The notes below the pieces were generated by a model. The model did not search any database, was not told where the DNA came from, and saw nothing but the letters and a program-made list of their open reading frames with translations. DNA of 64,000 bases, from the NCBI RefSeq assembly GCF_009664365.1, contig NZ_CP044310.1, positions 5,333,501 through 5,397,500 of the forward strand, read 5' to 3'. The translations under genes and the position numbers were made by a program. This document shows positions 17,628-26,817 of the stretch, one piece after another (the stretch's first letter is position 1; the number at the start of each line of letters is the position of its first letter). Source of the DNA: Paenibacillus xylanilyticus (lineage in GTDB: Bacteria; Bacillota; Bacilli; Paenibacillales; Paenibacillaceae).

Positions 17628-20600
17628 TTACCGCAGCAGCACGGTTTTAATTTCGTAAGGGGCGAAGGTCAATGTAATCTGACCATTCGTCATATCCAAA
17701 GGCTCACCCGGTTCTTCCAACGCGTTGGAGAGGTAGGCCTGCTCAAAGGCATGTGGCCATTGCAGGGTTACACGTTCACGCTTGCCTGAAGACTCATAGA
17801 AACGAAGTACCGTGCCGTGTCCATCCTCTGCCATTTTGACCGTATCCAAAATGACATGCTCGCTATCCAAACCAATCCATGCTCCGGTTGCCGGGCGTGC
17901 AGGCGCTGCAGTTGCCGTTGAATCTACTTCAGCCCCTGTGCTCCGCTGTGGCTGCTGTACCGTCACCTCATGATTCAGCTCTGCCGCATGACGTACCGTG
18001 TGCGCAGTACGCCAATCCCCTTCATGCGGATACAAGGAATAGGTGAATTCATGCTCTCCCAGATCAGCGGTTCGGTCCGGCCATTTCGGTGCACGAAGCA
18101 GGGATAAACGAATGGTGCTTCCCTGTACGTCGTATCCGTATTTGCAGTCATTCAGCAAACTCACGCCGTATCCATATTCGGATACATCTGCGAAACGGTG
18201 GCCACAAACTTCGTACTGGGCTTGTTCCCAGCTGGTGTTACGGTGCGTTGGCCGCTCCAATGCGCCAAAAGGAATTTCGTATGTTGCCTTGGAGGTCACA
18301 ACATCGATTGGAAAACCGACTTTCAAGAGCTTGTGATTTTCGTTCCAGCTCACCTGCGTCTGGAAGTCAATTCGCCGTGAATCATGGTAAAAGACGATAT
18401 TTTGTGTAATCTCCGATTGATGGAGTTTCCAGCGGAAGCGCAGGACGTCCTTCGTTGTACCCGCCAGCACCAGCTTTTTCTCCAATAGCTCGGCTTCTCC
18501 AGCAACCTGTTCTTCATAACGGCTGTCAATATCCCATGCATCCCAGAGCGTTGGACGGTCATGGAAAAAGTGCAATTGATTGCCCCGTTCACCCGGCTTC
18601 AGCATTTCCCGCTCTGCTGCCTTATCCCACAGACGAGTAATCTCGCCTCGGTTGTTAAACTCCACATGATAAAACGCGGTATCCCATGTATCGTTAAAAA
18701 CCGGTTGACCGCCAACATTTGTCACTTCTCGTGCATTCGTTTCTCTCGTATTTTCAGGTACCAGCCAAATCGTCTTATACCCAAACGCCGGAATGTCCTC
18801 CACAAGAATTGAAATCGCGTGATCCTCCCGATCCATTCGCAGGTGCTCACCTTCCACATCTACCGCATAACGATCCATGCCATCGAGCACGGGGAGCTGA
18901 ATGACTGCATTACGCTTCCAGCCAAGGCTGTTGAACACCACATAGGCCGCTGAACCTTCTGGACCCTTTGTGTCAATACCTGCCGTCAATGTTGCAGCAC
19001 CTTGATTCAGCCCTGCTCTACCTAACTCAAAAACTCGTACATATTCCTCATCCGAAGTCACGTAGGACTCTGTAATCGCCGAGCCTGGAATAATATCGTG
19101 GAATTGATTCAGCAAAATCAGCTTCCAGCCCTCATGCAGTGCCGAACGGACTTCAGCTTCCGTCTGCGCCTCCATGTCCGGCAGAGCAAGTGTGTTCCAC
19201 AGCTCGGCTTCACGATACAGGATCTCTGCCTTGCGATTGTTCCGCTTGTTGCGTGCATGTGTCGTGTACGTGCCTCGATGCAGTTCCAGGTACAGATCGC
19301 CGTGCCATTCCGGAAGTGCAGGCTGCCCTGCTTCAATACCTGCAAAAAAGGCTGCCGCTGTACTGTAGCGACTTGCAGGCTGCCCTACCATTAAGTCTGC
19401 GCGATCCACGTACTCCAGCATTTCGCGGGTGACTCCGCCGCCACCATCACCATGCCCATATAGAAGCATGTGCTCGGGATGTGCTGCTTTCTCACGGTAG
19501 GACTGCCAGTGATCATGGATGTCCTTCGGTAGAGTGTGTTCATTGACACCATGATTGAGATAAGACAGGATCGGTGTGCCGTCAATGCCAACCCAGTGAA
19601 AGAGATCGTACGGGAATACATTGGTATCGTTCCATCCCAGCTTCGTCGTCATGAAATAGTCCACATTGCCATGCTTCAAAATCTGAGGCAGGGAAGCACA
19701 GTACCCGAATGTATCGGGCAGCCATTCAATCTGAGATGTCTTGCCGAACTCCTCCATGTAAAAACGCTGGCCATATAACATTTGGCGAATCAGCGACTCC
19801 CCGCTCGGAATGTTCAGATCCGGCTCAACCCACATGCCGCCAACCAGTTCCCAGCGTCCTTCTGCAATACGCTGCTTCACCCGTGCATACAATTCGGGAT
19901 CATGTTCCTTCAGAAAGGCGTACAACAAAGGTTGGCTCTGGGAATACACATAATCGGGATACTCATTCATTAGTGCATCCACGGTTGAGAATGTACGACT
20001 TGTCTTGCGTACCGTCTCCCGTACAGGCCACAGCCAGGCAATGTCGATATGGGACTGTCCCACCATATGTTCAAGCCCTTCGGCGTTACCACCAATCTCT
20101 CGCACTTGACTTGCTAGACAATCTTCAATCTGGCGAATACCGTCTCCCTGCTTGATCTCTTCATCTGTCATGCCGACAAATTGATCCATCGCACGATAGA
20201 TGGCTTCCAGCAGACGTACACGCCGGAAGTCGCTTTCGGGCAGCAGTACAGCCGAATCACGTACAATAATGACCGTATACATCAGGCTGCGAACCGCCTC
20301 GTTCGGTCTCACCAGCAGACTCGTGATTGCTGTGATTGGCGGCTGAATGACCGCCTGCTGGTTCAACGGATCGACAGGCTCAGGTACCGGATCGAACAGT
20401 TCGATTTCAAGTTCAGGATGGATACCAATGCTGGATGGGTCCAGCGTAACGTACGTATGATTGCGATCCAGACCCTGATAGGAACGGCCATTCACCCGCA
20501 GCAATCCTTCTCCTCCCGATTGAAATAACAGTCCGAATGGGGCATGCTGCCAGGAAGCAGGGACTTCTAAACGGGTTCGAAAAAAGTAGGTGGTCCCCTG

Positions 20601-20768
20601 TGTGCTTGGAAAACGATCCAGGCCTTCTCCCTCCGGGTAAGGCCCTTGATTCTCATATTTTCCCGGCACGTCATAATAAGCACGGGTGATGTTCCAGCTG
20701 CGTAAATCCACCTGCTCCAGCCACTGATGTTCAGACAGTTCACGAATAAATCGTCTAATACGTTCCAT
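17628..20768 (-). CDS. GH38 alpha-mannosidase (Ams1/vacuolar type)
   Basis: A 1046-residue cytoplasmic enzyme with an N-terminal beta domain of about 230 residues before the GH38 catalytic core. The zinc site GQSHIDIAWLWP has His240 and Asp242, and the nucleophile segment EWLPDTFGY has Asp352. Beta-sandwich domains fill the C-terminal half. This N-domain plus HIDxAWLWP signature is that of the larger GH38 group that includes yeast Ams1 and streptococcal enzymes acting on N-glycan mannose. GGGAGG is 8 bases before the ATG, and the GH3 gene ends 3 bases upstream, so the two are in one operon. Confidence 0.93.
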   Translation of the reverse strand: MERIRRFIRELSEHQWLEQVDLRSWNITRAYYDVPGKYENQGPYPEGEGLDRFPSTQGTTYFFRTRLEVPASWQHAPFGLLFQSGGEGLLRVNGRSYQGLDRNHTYVTLDPSSIGIHPELEIELFDPVPEPVDPLNQQAVIQPPITAITSLLVRPNEAVRSLMYTVIIVRDSAVLLPESDFRRVRLLEAIYRAMDQFVGMTDEEIKQGDGIRQIEDCLASQVREIGGNAEGLEHMVGQSHIDIAWLWPVRETVRKTSRTFSTVDALMNEYPDYVYSQSQPLLYAFLKEHDPELYARVKQRIAEGRWELVGGMWVEPDLNIPSGESLIRQMLYGQRFYMEEFGKTSQIEWLPDTFGYCASLPQILKHGNVDYFMTTKLGWNDTNVFPYDLFHWVGIDGTPILSYLNHGVNEHTLPKDIHDHWQSYREKAAHPEHMLLYGHGDGGGGVTREMLEYVDRADLMVGQPASRYSTAAAFFAGIEAGQPALPEWHGDLYLELHRGTYTTHARNKRNNRKAEILYREAELWNTLALPDMEAQTEAEVRSALHEGWKLILLNQFHDIIPGSAITESYVTSDEEYVRVFELGRAGLNQGAATLTAGIDTKGPEGSAAYVVFNSLGWKRNAVIQLPVLDGMDRYAVDVEGEHLRMDREDHAISILVEDIPAFGYKTIWLVPENTRETNAREVTNVGGQPVFNDTWDTAFYHVEFNNRGEITRLWDKAAEREMLKPGERGNQLHFFHDRPTLWDAWDIDSRYEEQVAGEAELLEKKLVLAGTTKDVLRFRWKLHQSEITQNIVFYHDSRRIDFQTQVSWNENHKLLKVGFPIDVVTSKATYEIPFGALERPTHRNTSWEQAQYEVCGHRFADVSEYGYGVSLLNDCKYGYDVQGSTIRLSLLRAPKWPDRTADLGEHEFTYSLYPHEGDWRTAHTVRHAAELNHEVTVQQPQRSTGAEVDSTATAAPARPATGAWIGLDSEHVILDTVKMAEDGHGTVLRFYESSGKRERVTLQWPHAFEQAYLSNALEEPGEPLDMTNGQITLTFAPYEIKTVLLR

Positions 20769-20771
20769 GTT

Positions 20772-23081
20772 TTACGCCTCCCTTACCGTAAGCTCGGCCA
20801 TTTGTGTCTCGTTCACGCTGCTGCCGATATGAATACGGAATAGTCCCGGTTCAACCACGGGTTTCAAATGCCGTCCGATATATTGCAGCTGCTCCGCACC
20901 AACACGGAATTCTATCGTTTGCGTCTCACCAGGTGCCAGATTCACTTTTGTGAATCCTTTCAGCTCTTTGGCCGGCCGAGTCATCTGGCTGACCACATCG
21001 GTGATGTACATCTGTACGACTTCTGCGCCACTACGCTGGCCTGTATTGGTCACATTCACCGATACCGTAACTGATTCGCCAGCTGTCATGGATGCCCTGC
21101 TGACTTTCGGCTCGCTGTATTCAAAAGTCGTATAGCTAAGTCCATATCCGAACGAATAACGAGGCTCCAGATCCTCTTCGAGATAACGCTTGCCACGGGA
21201 ACGTTTACCGTTGTAATAGACAGGTAACTGACCGACATGCTTCGGAATGGAAATCGTCAATTTGCCCGATGGATTCACATCGCCAAATAGAATGTCTGCA
21301 ATGGCATGCCCGCCCTCTTGACCCGGATACCATGCCTCCAGAATGGCATCTGCATGTTCGTCTACCCAAGGTTCGGTGATGGGGCGACCATTGATGTAAA
21401 CAACGATCAGCTTTTTGCCGAGCTTATGAATCTCCTGAATGAGTTCCAGCTGTACTCCTGCAAGCCCCAACGTCATACGGTCGATGCCTTCGCCGCATTC
21501 CATGTCGTTCCATGAATGATCCGATACATTGGATGCCCCGGTCTTCAGATCGATCGTTCCTTCACCAAAATCGCGGGCACTTGAACCGCCAACCACCATG
21601 ATGATGGTATCGGCCTTGCCTGCGATCTCCATGGCATGCTCGAAGCCCTCTCTGGAATCGCCTTTGATTCGGCAACCTGGTGCATAAAGCACCTCAGGTA
21701 CAGCTTCATCCCCCGCGAGCTTGGAGCGAATACCATCCAGTACGGTTGCCACTTTGGATTTGGGCTGCGGTGATGTATAGTCACCGAGCTGATTGTAGGC
21801 ATGATCCGCATTCGGGCCAATGACTGCAATTTGCCCAGCTCCTGTAATGGATAGCGGGAGAGCCGATTGCTCATTTTTGAGCAGAACCACTCCTTCTGCT
21901 GCCAATTGACGTGCCAGCTGGATATGCTGCTCACTGCCAATTACTTCTGCGGCCCGATCAGCGTCCACATAAGGCTGCTCAAACAAGCCCAGTTTAAATT
22001 TCAATGCCAGTACGCGGCTGACAGCCTGGTCCAAAACCTGCACATCAAGCTTGCCTTCCGAAACAGCCTGCACCAGATACTGTCCAAACATCTCACCGGA
22101 CATCTCCATATCGATGCCTGCCTGAATGGCCTGCACAGATGCATCGAGCCCATCCGCTGCAACATCATGCCCGCCTGCCAGCATGTTGATTGCGCCGCAG
22201 TCCGTAATGACCAGACCCTCAAAGCCCCAGTCTTCACGTAAAACATGATCCAGCAATTCCGTATTTACCGTACAAGGTGTGCCATCAATTTCGTTATACG
22301 CAGGCATAATGGATGCTGCCCCAGCTTCAACCGCCTTTCGGAATGGATACAGATCCACTTCCAGCAATTCACGCCAGCCCATGTGTACAGGTCCTGCATT
22401 GCGTCCGCCTTCCGAACTGCCGTAACCGACAAAATGCTTCAGCGTTGCAGCAACCGCATCATCCCGGTCAAGACTTTCCCCCTGAAGTCCTTCGACAGAA
22501 GCTGCCGCCAGTTCCCCAATGAGATACGGATCTTCGCCAAAGCATTCCTCGGTACGTCCCCAGCGCGGATCACGCACGACATCGAGTACCGGAGAATACG
22601 TAACCGCTCCACCCTGGGCACGCGTTTCCCTGGCTACGGCCTGGCACATCTCTCGGTATAGGTCCACATTCCAGGTGCTGCCGAGCAGCAGCGGTACCGG
22701 ATATACCGTTCCGTCAATGGCCATATGACCGTGAGAGCACTCCTCCCCAATCAGGATTGGAATTCCCAGTCGGGAATGCTCCACAGCATGACGCTGAATC
22801 AGGTTGACGGCTTCCGCACCTTCTCTCGCGGATAGGCCATTTTCAAGTGTAACGCCAGTCCAGGGATCAGCCCGAAGGGCACCATAGAGTGAGCCGACGC
22901 CGCAGTTTTCCACCTGCTCTTTGAAGGAATCATTCAGCGTGATATTTCCCTTGTCATTCGTATAGGTCTGCCAGCCAAAAGGCTGGATGAGCTGGCCTAC
23001 CTTCTCTTCCGTAGTCATCAGGCCAAGCAGGTGCTGCACCCGTACTTCGACGGGCTTGCTTTTGTCCTTGTATGTCATCAT
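20772..23081 (-). CDS. GH3 beta-glycosidase
   Basis: About 769 residues, cytoplasmic. It has the three usual parts: an N-terminal TIM-barrel with KHFVGYGSSEGG and the nucleophile Asp294 in GLVITDCGAI, an alpha/beta sandwich (ACPP-like region IAVIGPNADHAYNQLGDYT), and a C-terminal fibronectin III-like domain. The full three-domain plan fits beta-glucosidase or beta-xylosidase-type GH3. It lacks the His-Asp dyad of NagZ-type N-acetylglucosaminidases. Its job in a mannoside operon is therefore open: beta-glucoside, beta-mannoside or another terminal sugar. GGAG is 9 bases before the first of two adjacent ATGs; one ABC permease lies just upstream. Confidence 0.88.
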   Translation of the reverse strand: MMTYKDKSKPVEVRVQHLLGLMTTEEKVGQLIQPFGWQTYTNDKGNITLNDSFKEQVENCGVGSLYGALRADPWTGVTLENGLSAREGAEAVNLIQRHAVEHSRLGIPILIGEECSHGHMAIDGTVYPVPLLLGSTWNVDLYREMCQAVARETRAQGGAVTYSPVLDVVRDPRWGRTEECFGEDPYLIGELAAASVEGLQGESLDRDDAVAATLKHFVGYGSSEGGRNAGPVHMGWRELLEVDLYPFRKAVEAGAASIMPAYNEIDGTPCTVNTELLDHVLREDWGFEGLVITDCGAINMLAGGHDVAADGLDASVQAIQAGIDMEMSGEMFGQYLVQAVSEGKLDVQVLDQAVSRVLALKFKLGLFEQPYVDADRAAEVIGSEQHIQLARQLAAEGVVLLKNEQSALPLSITGAGQIAVIGPNADHAYNQLGDYTSPQPKSKVATVLDGIRSKLAGDEAVPEVLYAPGCRIKGDSREGFEHAMEIAGKADTIIMVVGGSSARDFGEGTIDLKTGASNVSDHSWNDMECGEGIDRMTLGLAGVQLELIQEIHKLGKKLIVVYINGRPITEPWVDEHADAILEAWYPGQEGGHAIADILFGDVNPSGKLTISIPKHVGQLPVYYNGKRSRGKRYLEEDLEPRYSFGYGLSYTTFEYSEPKVSRASMTAGESVTVSVNVTNTGQRSGAEVVQMYITDVVSQMTRPAKELKGFTKVNLAPGETQTIEFRVGAEQLQYIGRHLKPVVEPGLFRIHIGSSVNETQMAELTVREA

Positions 23082-23114
23082 CCTGAAACTCTCCAATCCT
23101 ATAGAGTAATTCGG

Positions 23115-24029
23115 TTACTCCTTCACCGCTCCAACCGTCAGACCTTGTACGAAATAGCGCTGGAAGAACGGGTAGGCAAATATAATCGGCAGCGTTGCAA
23201 GCACAACCATCGCCATCCGGGAAGTATCCTGCGGAATGGACTGCATAGCTGCCAGACTCATGGAGCTGTTGGCGGAGTTCTGCTGAATAAACTGAATGCT
23301 GGACTCGATCCGCATCAGCATGGATTGCAGCGGTACCAGGTTGGGATTATCAATGTATAAGAGTGCGTTGAACCAGTCATTCCAGTAACCCAGTGTACTG
23401 AACAACCCGATTGTTGCCAGCCCCGGCAGGGACAATGGAATTACAATTTTCATAAAGGTATAAAACTCTCCGGCGCCATCAATTCTTGCGGATTCAATAA
23501 CCGCATCCGGCACACTCGTGGAGTAGAACGTACGCAGAATCATAATATAGAAGGCATTCATCGCCAGCGGCAGAATCAGTGCCCACACGGTATCTTTCAA
23601 TCCAAGCAGCTGGGATACGACCATATAGGTCGGGATCATCCCGCCGTTGAACAGCATCGTCAAAATGGCAAACACGGAGAAAAATCTCCGATATCTGAAG
23701 CTCTTGCGGGAAATGGCATAGGCATACAGGGACATGAGGATCAAACTGATGATTGTCCCGAGTACCGTGACCAGAATGGTGACCCCATACGCACGCAGCA
23801 GTGTATCACCGCTCTGCCAGACAAATTGATATGCCGCGAGACTCCATTCCGCGGGAATCAGGCGGTACCCGTCACGGGCCAATGCCTTTTCGTCCGTAAA
23901 CGAGATGATGACGACAAATATAAAAGGAAACACACAGATCAGAGCGAAAAGTCCGGCCATGATATTCATGATGATGTTCCAGCCGCTGGATACATGATGG
24001 AAATCGCGTTTTTTTACGAGTTGAGCCAC
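23115..24029 (-). CDS. Carbohydrate ABC transporter permease (second, LplC/YtcP type)
   Basis: A 304-residue, six-span permease of the CUT1 sugar-importer class. The cytoplasmic EAA loop reads VIESARIDGAGEFYTFMKIVIP. It starts at GTG 24029 with an AAAGGAG site at 9-base spacing. It pairs with the permease at 24054-24983 and the lipoprotein at 25062-26534. No ATPase is encoded nearby; such systems commonly share a general MsmK/MsmX-type ATPase encoded elsewhere. It probably imports mannose-rich oligosaccharides released by the GH85 enzyme. Confidence 0.9.
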   Translation of the reverse strand: MAQLVKKRDFHHVSSGWNIIMNIMAGLFALICVFPFIFVVIISFTDEKALARDGYRLIPAEWSLAAYQFVWQSGDTLLRAYGVTILVTVLGTIISLILMSLYAYAISRKSFRYRRFFSVFAILTMLFNGGMIPTYMVVSQLLGLKDTVWALILPLAMNAFYIMILRTFYSTSVPDAVIESARIDGAGEFYTFMKIVIPLSLPGLATIGLFSTLGYWNDWFNALLYIDNPNLVPLQSMLMRIESSIQFIQQNSANSSMSLAAMQSIPQDTSRMAMVVLATLPIIFAYPFFQRYFVQGLTVGAVKE

Positions 24030-24053
24030 AGTGGTTCACTCCTTTCCCTTGTC

Positions 24054-24983
24054 CTAAAATAAGCTGCTATCTTTATCGATCTTGCGTACCACATAGTTGG
24101 AGATGATAACCAGTACAAAGCCCACAACCGATTGATACAATCCGGCAGCGGTACTCATGCCAATCTCACCGCTCGTTTTCAAACCGCGATATACATACGT
24201 GTCAATGACATTCGTAACGGAATAGAGCGTACCCGAATCCCTCGGCACTTGATAGAAGAGACCAAAGTCCGCGTAGAAAATCCGGCCTACAGCCAGAAGT
24301 GTCATAATCGTGATGATTGGGGATAGCAATGGGATCGTAATGTTGCGAATCTGCTGCCATTTGCTCGCACCGTCAATCATTGCAGCTTCATAGAGCGAAC
24401 GGTCAATGCCCAGTATCGATGCCAGATAGACGATACTGTTGTAGCCGATCGTTTTCCAAAGTGCGACGAAAATCAGAATGTACGGCCAATACTTGGCTTC
24501 CGAATACCACTGGATCGGTTCCATCCCGAACCAGCCGATGATCTGATTCAACATTCCCCGGTCCATGCTCAGGAAACTGAACACAAAGTAACCTACAATG
24601 ACCCAGGAGAGGAAATACGGGAGAAACATCCCGGTTTGATATATTTTGGCGAGCCGTTTATTAATAAGCTCCGAGAGCAGAATGGCCAAACCTACGGCGA
24701 ACACTAACCCCAGGAATATGATGGCGATGTTATACAGAAGTGTATTTCGGGTAATCAGCAGCGCGTCATTGTTGCTGAACAGGAATTTGAAATTGTCCCA
24801 GCCCACCCATTCGCTCTTCGCAAGACTGGCCCAGAAGCCCTCACGACTAAAGCGATATTCCTTGAATGCCGCTACAGTACCCACCAGGGGCAGATAAGAG
24901 AAGAAGAAGAACCAGATGGCGCCAGGCAGCACCATGAACAGCATGACTCGGTTTTTTATCAGATTTTTCAAAAATGCAGTCAT
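24054..24983 (-). CDS. Carbohydrate ABC transporter permease (first, LplB/YteP type)
   Basis: A 309-residue permease with six predicted spans. The EAA loop reads LYEAAMIDGASKWQQIRNITIP. The ATG at 24983 follows AAGGAGG with good spacing; an upstream in-frame start at 25001 overlaps that ribosome site and is rejected. It is transcribed after the binding lipoprotein, beyond an intercistronic hairpin that may lower its level relative to the lipoprotein, and before the second permease (24-base gap). Confidence 0.9.
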   Translation of the reverse strand: MTAFLKNLIKNRVMLFMVLPGAIWFFFFSYLPLVGTVAAFKEYRFSREGFWASLAKSEWVGWDNFKFLFSNNDALLITRNTLLYNIAIIFLGLVFAVGLAILLSELINKRLAKIYQTGMFLPYFLSWVIVGYFVFSFLSMDRGMLNQIIGWFGMEPIQWYSEAKYWPYILIFVALWKTIGYNSIVYLASILGIDRSLYEAAMIDGASKWQQIRNITIPLLSPIITIMTLLAVGRIFYADFGLFYQVPRDSGTLYSVTNVIDTYVYRGLKTSGEIGMSTAAGLYQSVVGFVLVIISNYVVRKIDKDSSLF

Positions 24984-25010
24984 TGGGATATCCTCCTTCA
25001 AGCTTGAATG

Positions 25011-25049
25011 AAAAAAAGGATCGGACGCTACATGCAGCCGCCCGATCCT
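25011..25049 (-). terminator. Intercistronic hairpin between the binding lipoprotein and the permeases
   Basis: On the minus strand AGGATCGG pairs with CCGATCCT and is followed by seven T residues. It is a classic intrinsic terminator, yet it stands inside the operon. Partial termination here would give excess binding protein over permeases, a common device in sugar ABC operons. Confidence 0.85.
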
Positions 25050-25061
25050 ACGAATGTAACC

Positions 25062-26534
25062 TTACTTATTTTCCGCTCTCCAGGCATCAAGCTGGCTTTG
25101 GGCTTCAGCCATTACCTTCTCAAGACCGGCTTGATTGAACTTCTCAATGACCTGATCCAAGTTGGTCGCCGGGTCCAGCGTACCAGTCATCAATGCGGCC
25201 CAGTATTGTTCTTTCACGTTTTGTACAGCTGTCAATTCAGTAGACACGTTGCTTGCATCAAAGTTGAAGCTGAGGATTGGGGAGTTCACGCCTTCAGCAT
25301 TAAATTTCTTGAACTCATCCCATTTGTTGTCCGGATCGTTGTTGTTCAGATAGAGCAGCATGTTGTTACCAAGGGAATACGAAGGCATGTCATAGTTCTT
25401 CGATTCAGCCAGGTTTTCCATGTGTGTATCGTCCACTTTTTTGTAGTGAGTACCCTCGATACCGGAGTCAACCATATTGCGCAGCACTGGATCCGTATTG
25501 AGCAGGTTCAGGAATTCCATTGCTTTTTCCGGGTACTCGGAGTTGGCGGAGATCGCCATGATGGATCCTTGTACAGAAGTGTTTGTGATGATTGCATCAC
25601 TTGCCGGAGTGGAAACGACAGGATATCCATAACTTGCAGACCATTGATTGTCAGCCAGCGGTTGAGTCTGTGCGCGATCCAGGAACCAGTTGCCCGATGT
25701 CGTCAGGTCGTTGGTTGATCCTGTTGTTGCTGCCTCTGCAGACACGTAGCCAGCTTTGTAATATTTGTTCATCGTTGTGAGTGCTTCCTTCATTTCAGGA
25801 GTCTCCAGGATGTTCACGAGCTTGTAATCCGTTGTATCCAGTTTGATTGCCATAGGCAAATTTTGAATGACATAGTCGTAAGGAACGTAAGGGACATAGT
25901 TTTTATCCATCGCAAACGGCGTCACACTTGGCTCATTTTCCTTGATTGTTTTGAGCAAAGGTTCGAGACTGTCCAAGGTGCGGATATTGGAGATGTCCAG
26001 GTTGTACTTATCGAGCAGTGTTTTGTTGAAGCGCCATACTTCTTGCTGCGGCAGTTCCTTGTTGGCCGGAATACCGTAGTTATGACCATCGACTTTGGAA
26101 CCGCTGAGGAATGCCGGGTCAATCGTGTCCATCAGATCCTTGCCATATTTGGGGAGCAGTTCATCCAACTCCAGGAACGCACCTTTTCTGGCATTCTGAA
26201 CATAGTCGAAGCCGCCCGAAGAGGTGAACAGAATGTCCATAGGCTCACCGGAAGCCACATTCACCTGCATCTTTTGAGGATAGTCACCCCAATCGACCAT
26301 TTTCATGGTTACGGTAGCATTGATTTTTTCCTTGGTATACTTGCTGACTTCTTCCATGACCTTGTTCACATCTTTTTGCGGGGTACCGATGGTGTACCAG
26401 ATCAGTTCGACTGAATCATCTCCAGCCCCGCCGGATTCCGAAGCACTCTCGCTTCCACCGCAGGCACTAAGTACAAGTGTAACGGCCATTAATAATGCCA
26501 GGACGAGAGAAAAACTTTTTCTTTTTTTAAGCAT
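25062..26534 (-). CDS. Extracellular solute-binding lipoprotein of sugar ABC importer
   Basis: A 490-residue lipoprotein: charged start, hydrophobic core, lipobox LVLSAC with lipidated Cys25, then a serine/glycine-rich linker. The size and the segment VELIWYTIGTPQKDVNKVMEE match the large LplA/YtcQ-type binding proteins of Paenibacillus and Bacillus, which capture oligosaccharides at the cell surface. The ATG follows GGGAGG. It is the first gene of the importer operon, with a cre-like site at 26601-26614 in its promoter region. The ligand is inferred from neighbours to be a mannose-rich glycan fragment. Confidence 0.92.
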   Translation of the reverse strand: MLKKRKSFSLVLALLMAVTLVLSACGGSESASESGGAGDDSVELIWYTIGTPQKDVNKVMEEVSKYTKEKINATVTMKMVDWGDYPQKMQVNVASGEPMDILFTSSGGFDYVQNARKGAFLELDELLPKYGKDLMDTIDPAFLSGSKVDGHNYGIPANKELPQQEVWRFNKTLLDKYNLDISNIRTLDSLEPLLKTIKENEPSVTPFAMDKNYVPYVPYDYVIQNLPMAIKLDTTDYKLVNILETPEMKEALTTMNKYYKAGYVSAEAATTGSTNDLTTSGNWFLDRAQTQPLADNQWSASYGYPVVSTPASDAIITNTSVQGSIMAISANSEYPEKAMEFLNLLNTDPVLRNMVDSGIEGTHYKKVDDTHMENLAESKNYDMPSYSLGNNMLLYLNNNDPDNKWDEFKKFNAEGVNSPILSFNFDASNVSTELTAVQNVKEQYWAALMTGTLDPATNLDQVIEKFNQAGLEKVMAEAQSQLDAWRAENK

Positions 26535-26600
26535 TGTTTAGATCCTCCCTTTTCGTTTTCCCTTAAGCACTAACGAACTAACTGCTATAACCTTATCGAA

Positions 26601-26614
26601 TGAAAGCATTTTCA
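26601..26614 (-). promoter_or_regulatory. Cre-like CcpA site in the importer operon promoter
   Basis: TGAAAGCATTTTCA matches the cre consensus TGWNANCGNTNWCA at all but the central G. On the minus strand it overlaps a TTGAAA that could be the -35, with GTTATA 18 bases on. The exact reverse complement occurs upstream of the GH85 gene. A CTTAAGTTTAT motif lies just upstream on the minus strand and has a counterpart there too. Confidence 0.65.
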
Positions 26615-26709
26615 AAAAGAAGATAAACTTAAGTTTTCGGGGTACAAATTAAAGAGATATTCTCCCTGACTCTTGTTTTTGTCCCTGATTTAATAAATCG
26701 CTTACATGA

Positions 26710-26778
26710 AAGAGACATGCCGGGTGACATCTGGCATTGAACTCTTCCAATGCCACTGCTGTTCCCGAAATGTCTCTT
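26710..26778. other. Large nested hairpin between the response regulator gene and the importer operon
   Basis: Three nested arms share one axis: AAGAGACAT (26710-26718) with ATGTCTCTT (26770-26778), CGGG with CCCG, and GGCATT (26733-26738) with AATGCC (26749-26754). It lies about 40 bases past the stop of the response regulator on the side facing the importer operon. There is no T-run on either side, so it is not a textbook terminator. It may be a processing or stability structure. Confidence 0.6.
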
Positions 26779-26817
26779 ATACGTTGAGTCCGCAGATGGA
26801 ATCTTCCCGTCACCGAA

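Noticed and set aside
20772-23081. NagZ-type N-acetylglucosaminidase
   Set aside because: The characteristic His-Asp loop is absent and the enzyme has the longer three-domain form of beta-glucosidases.
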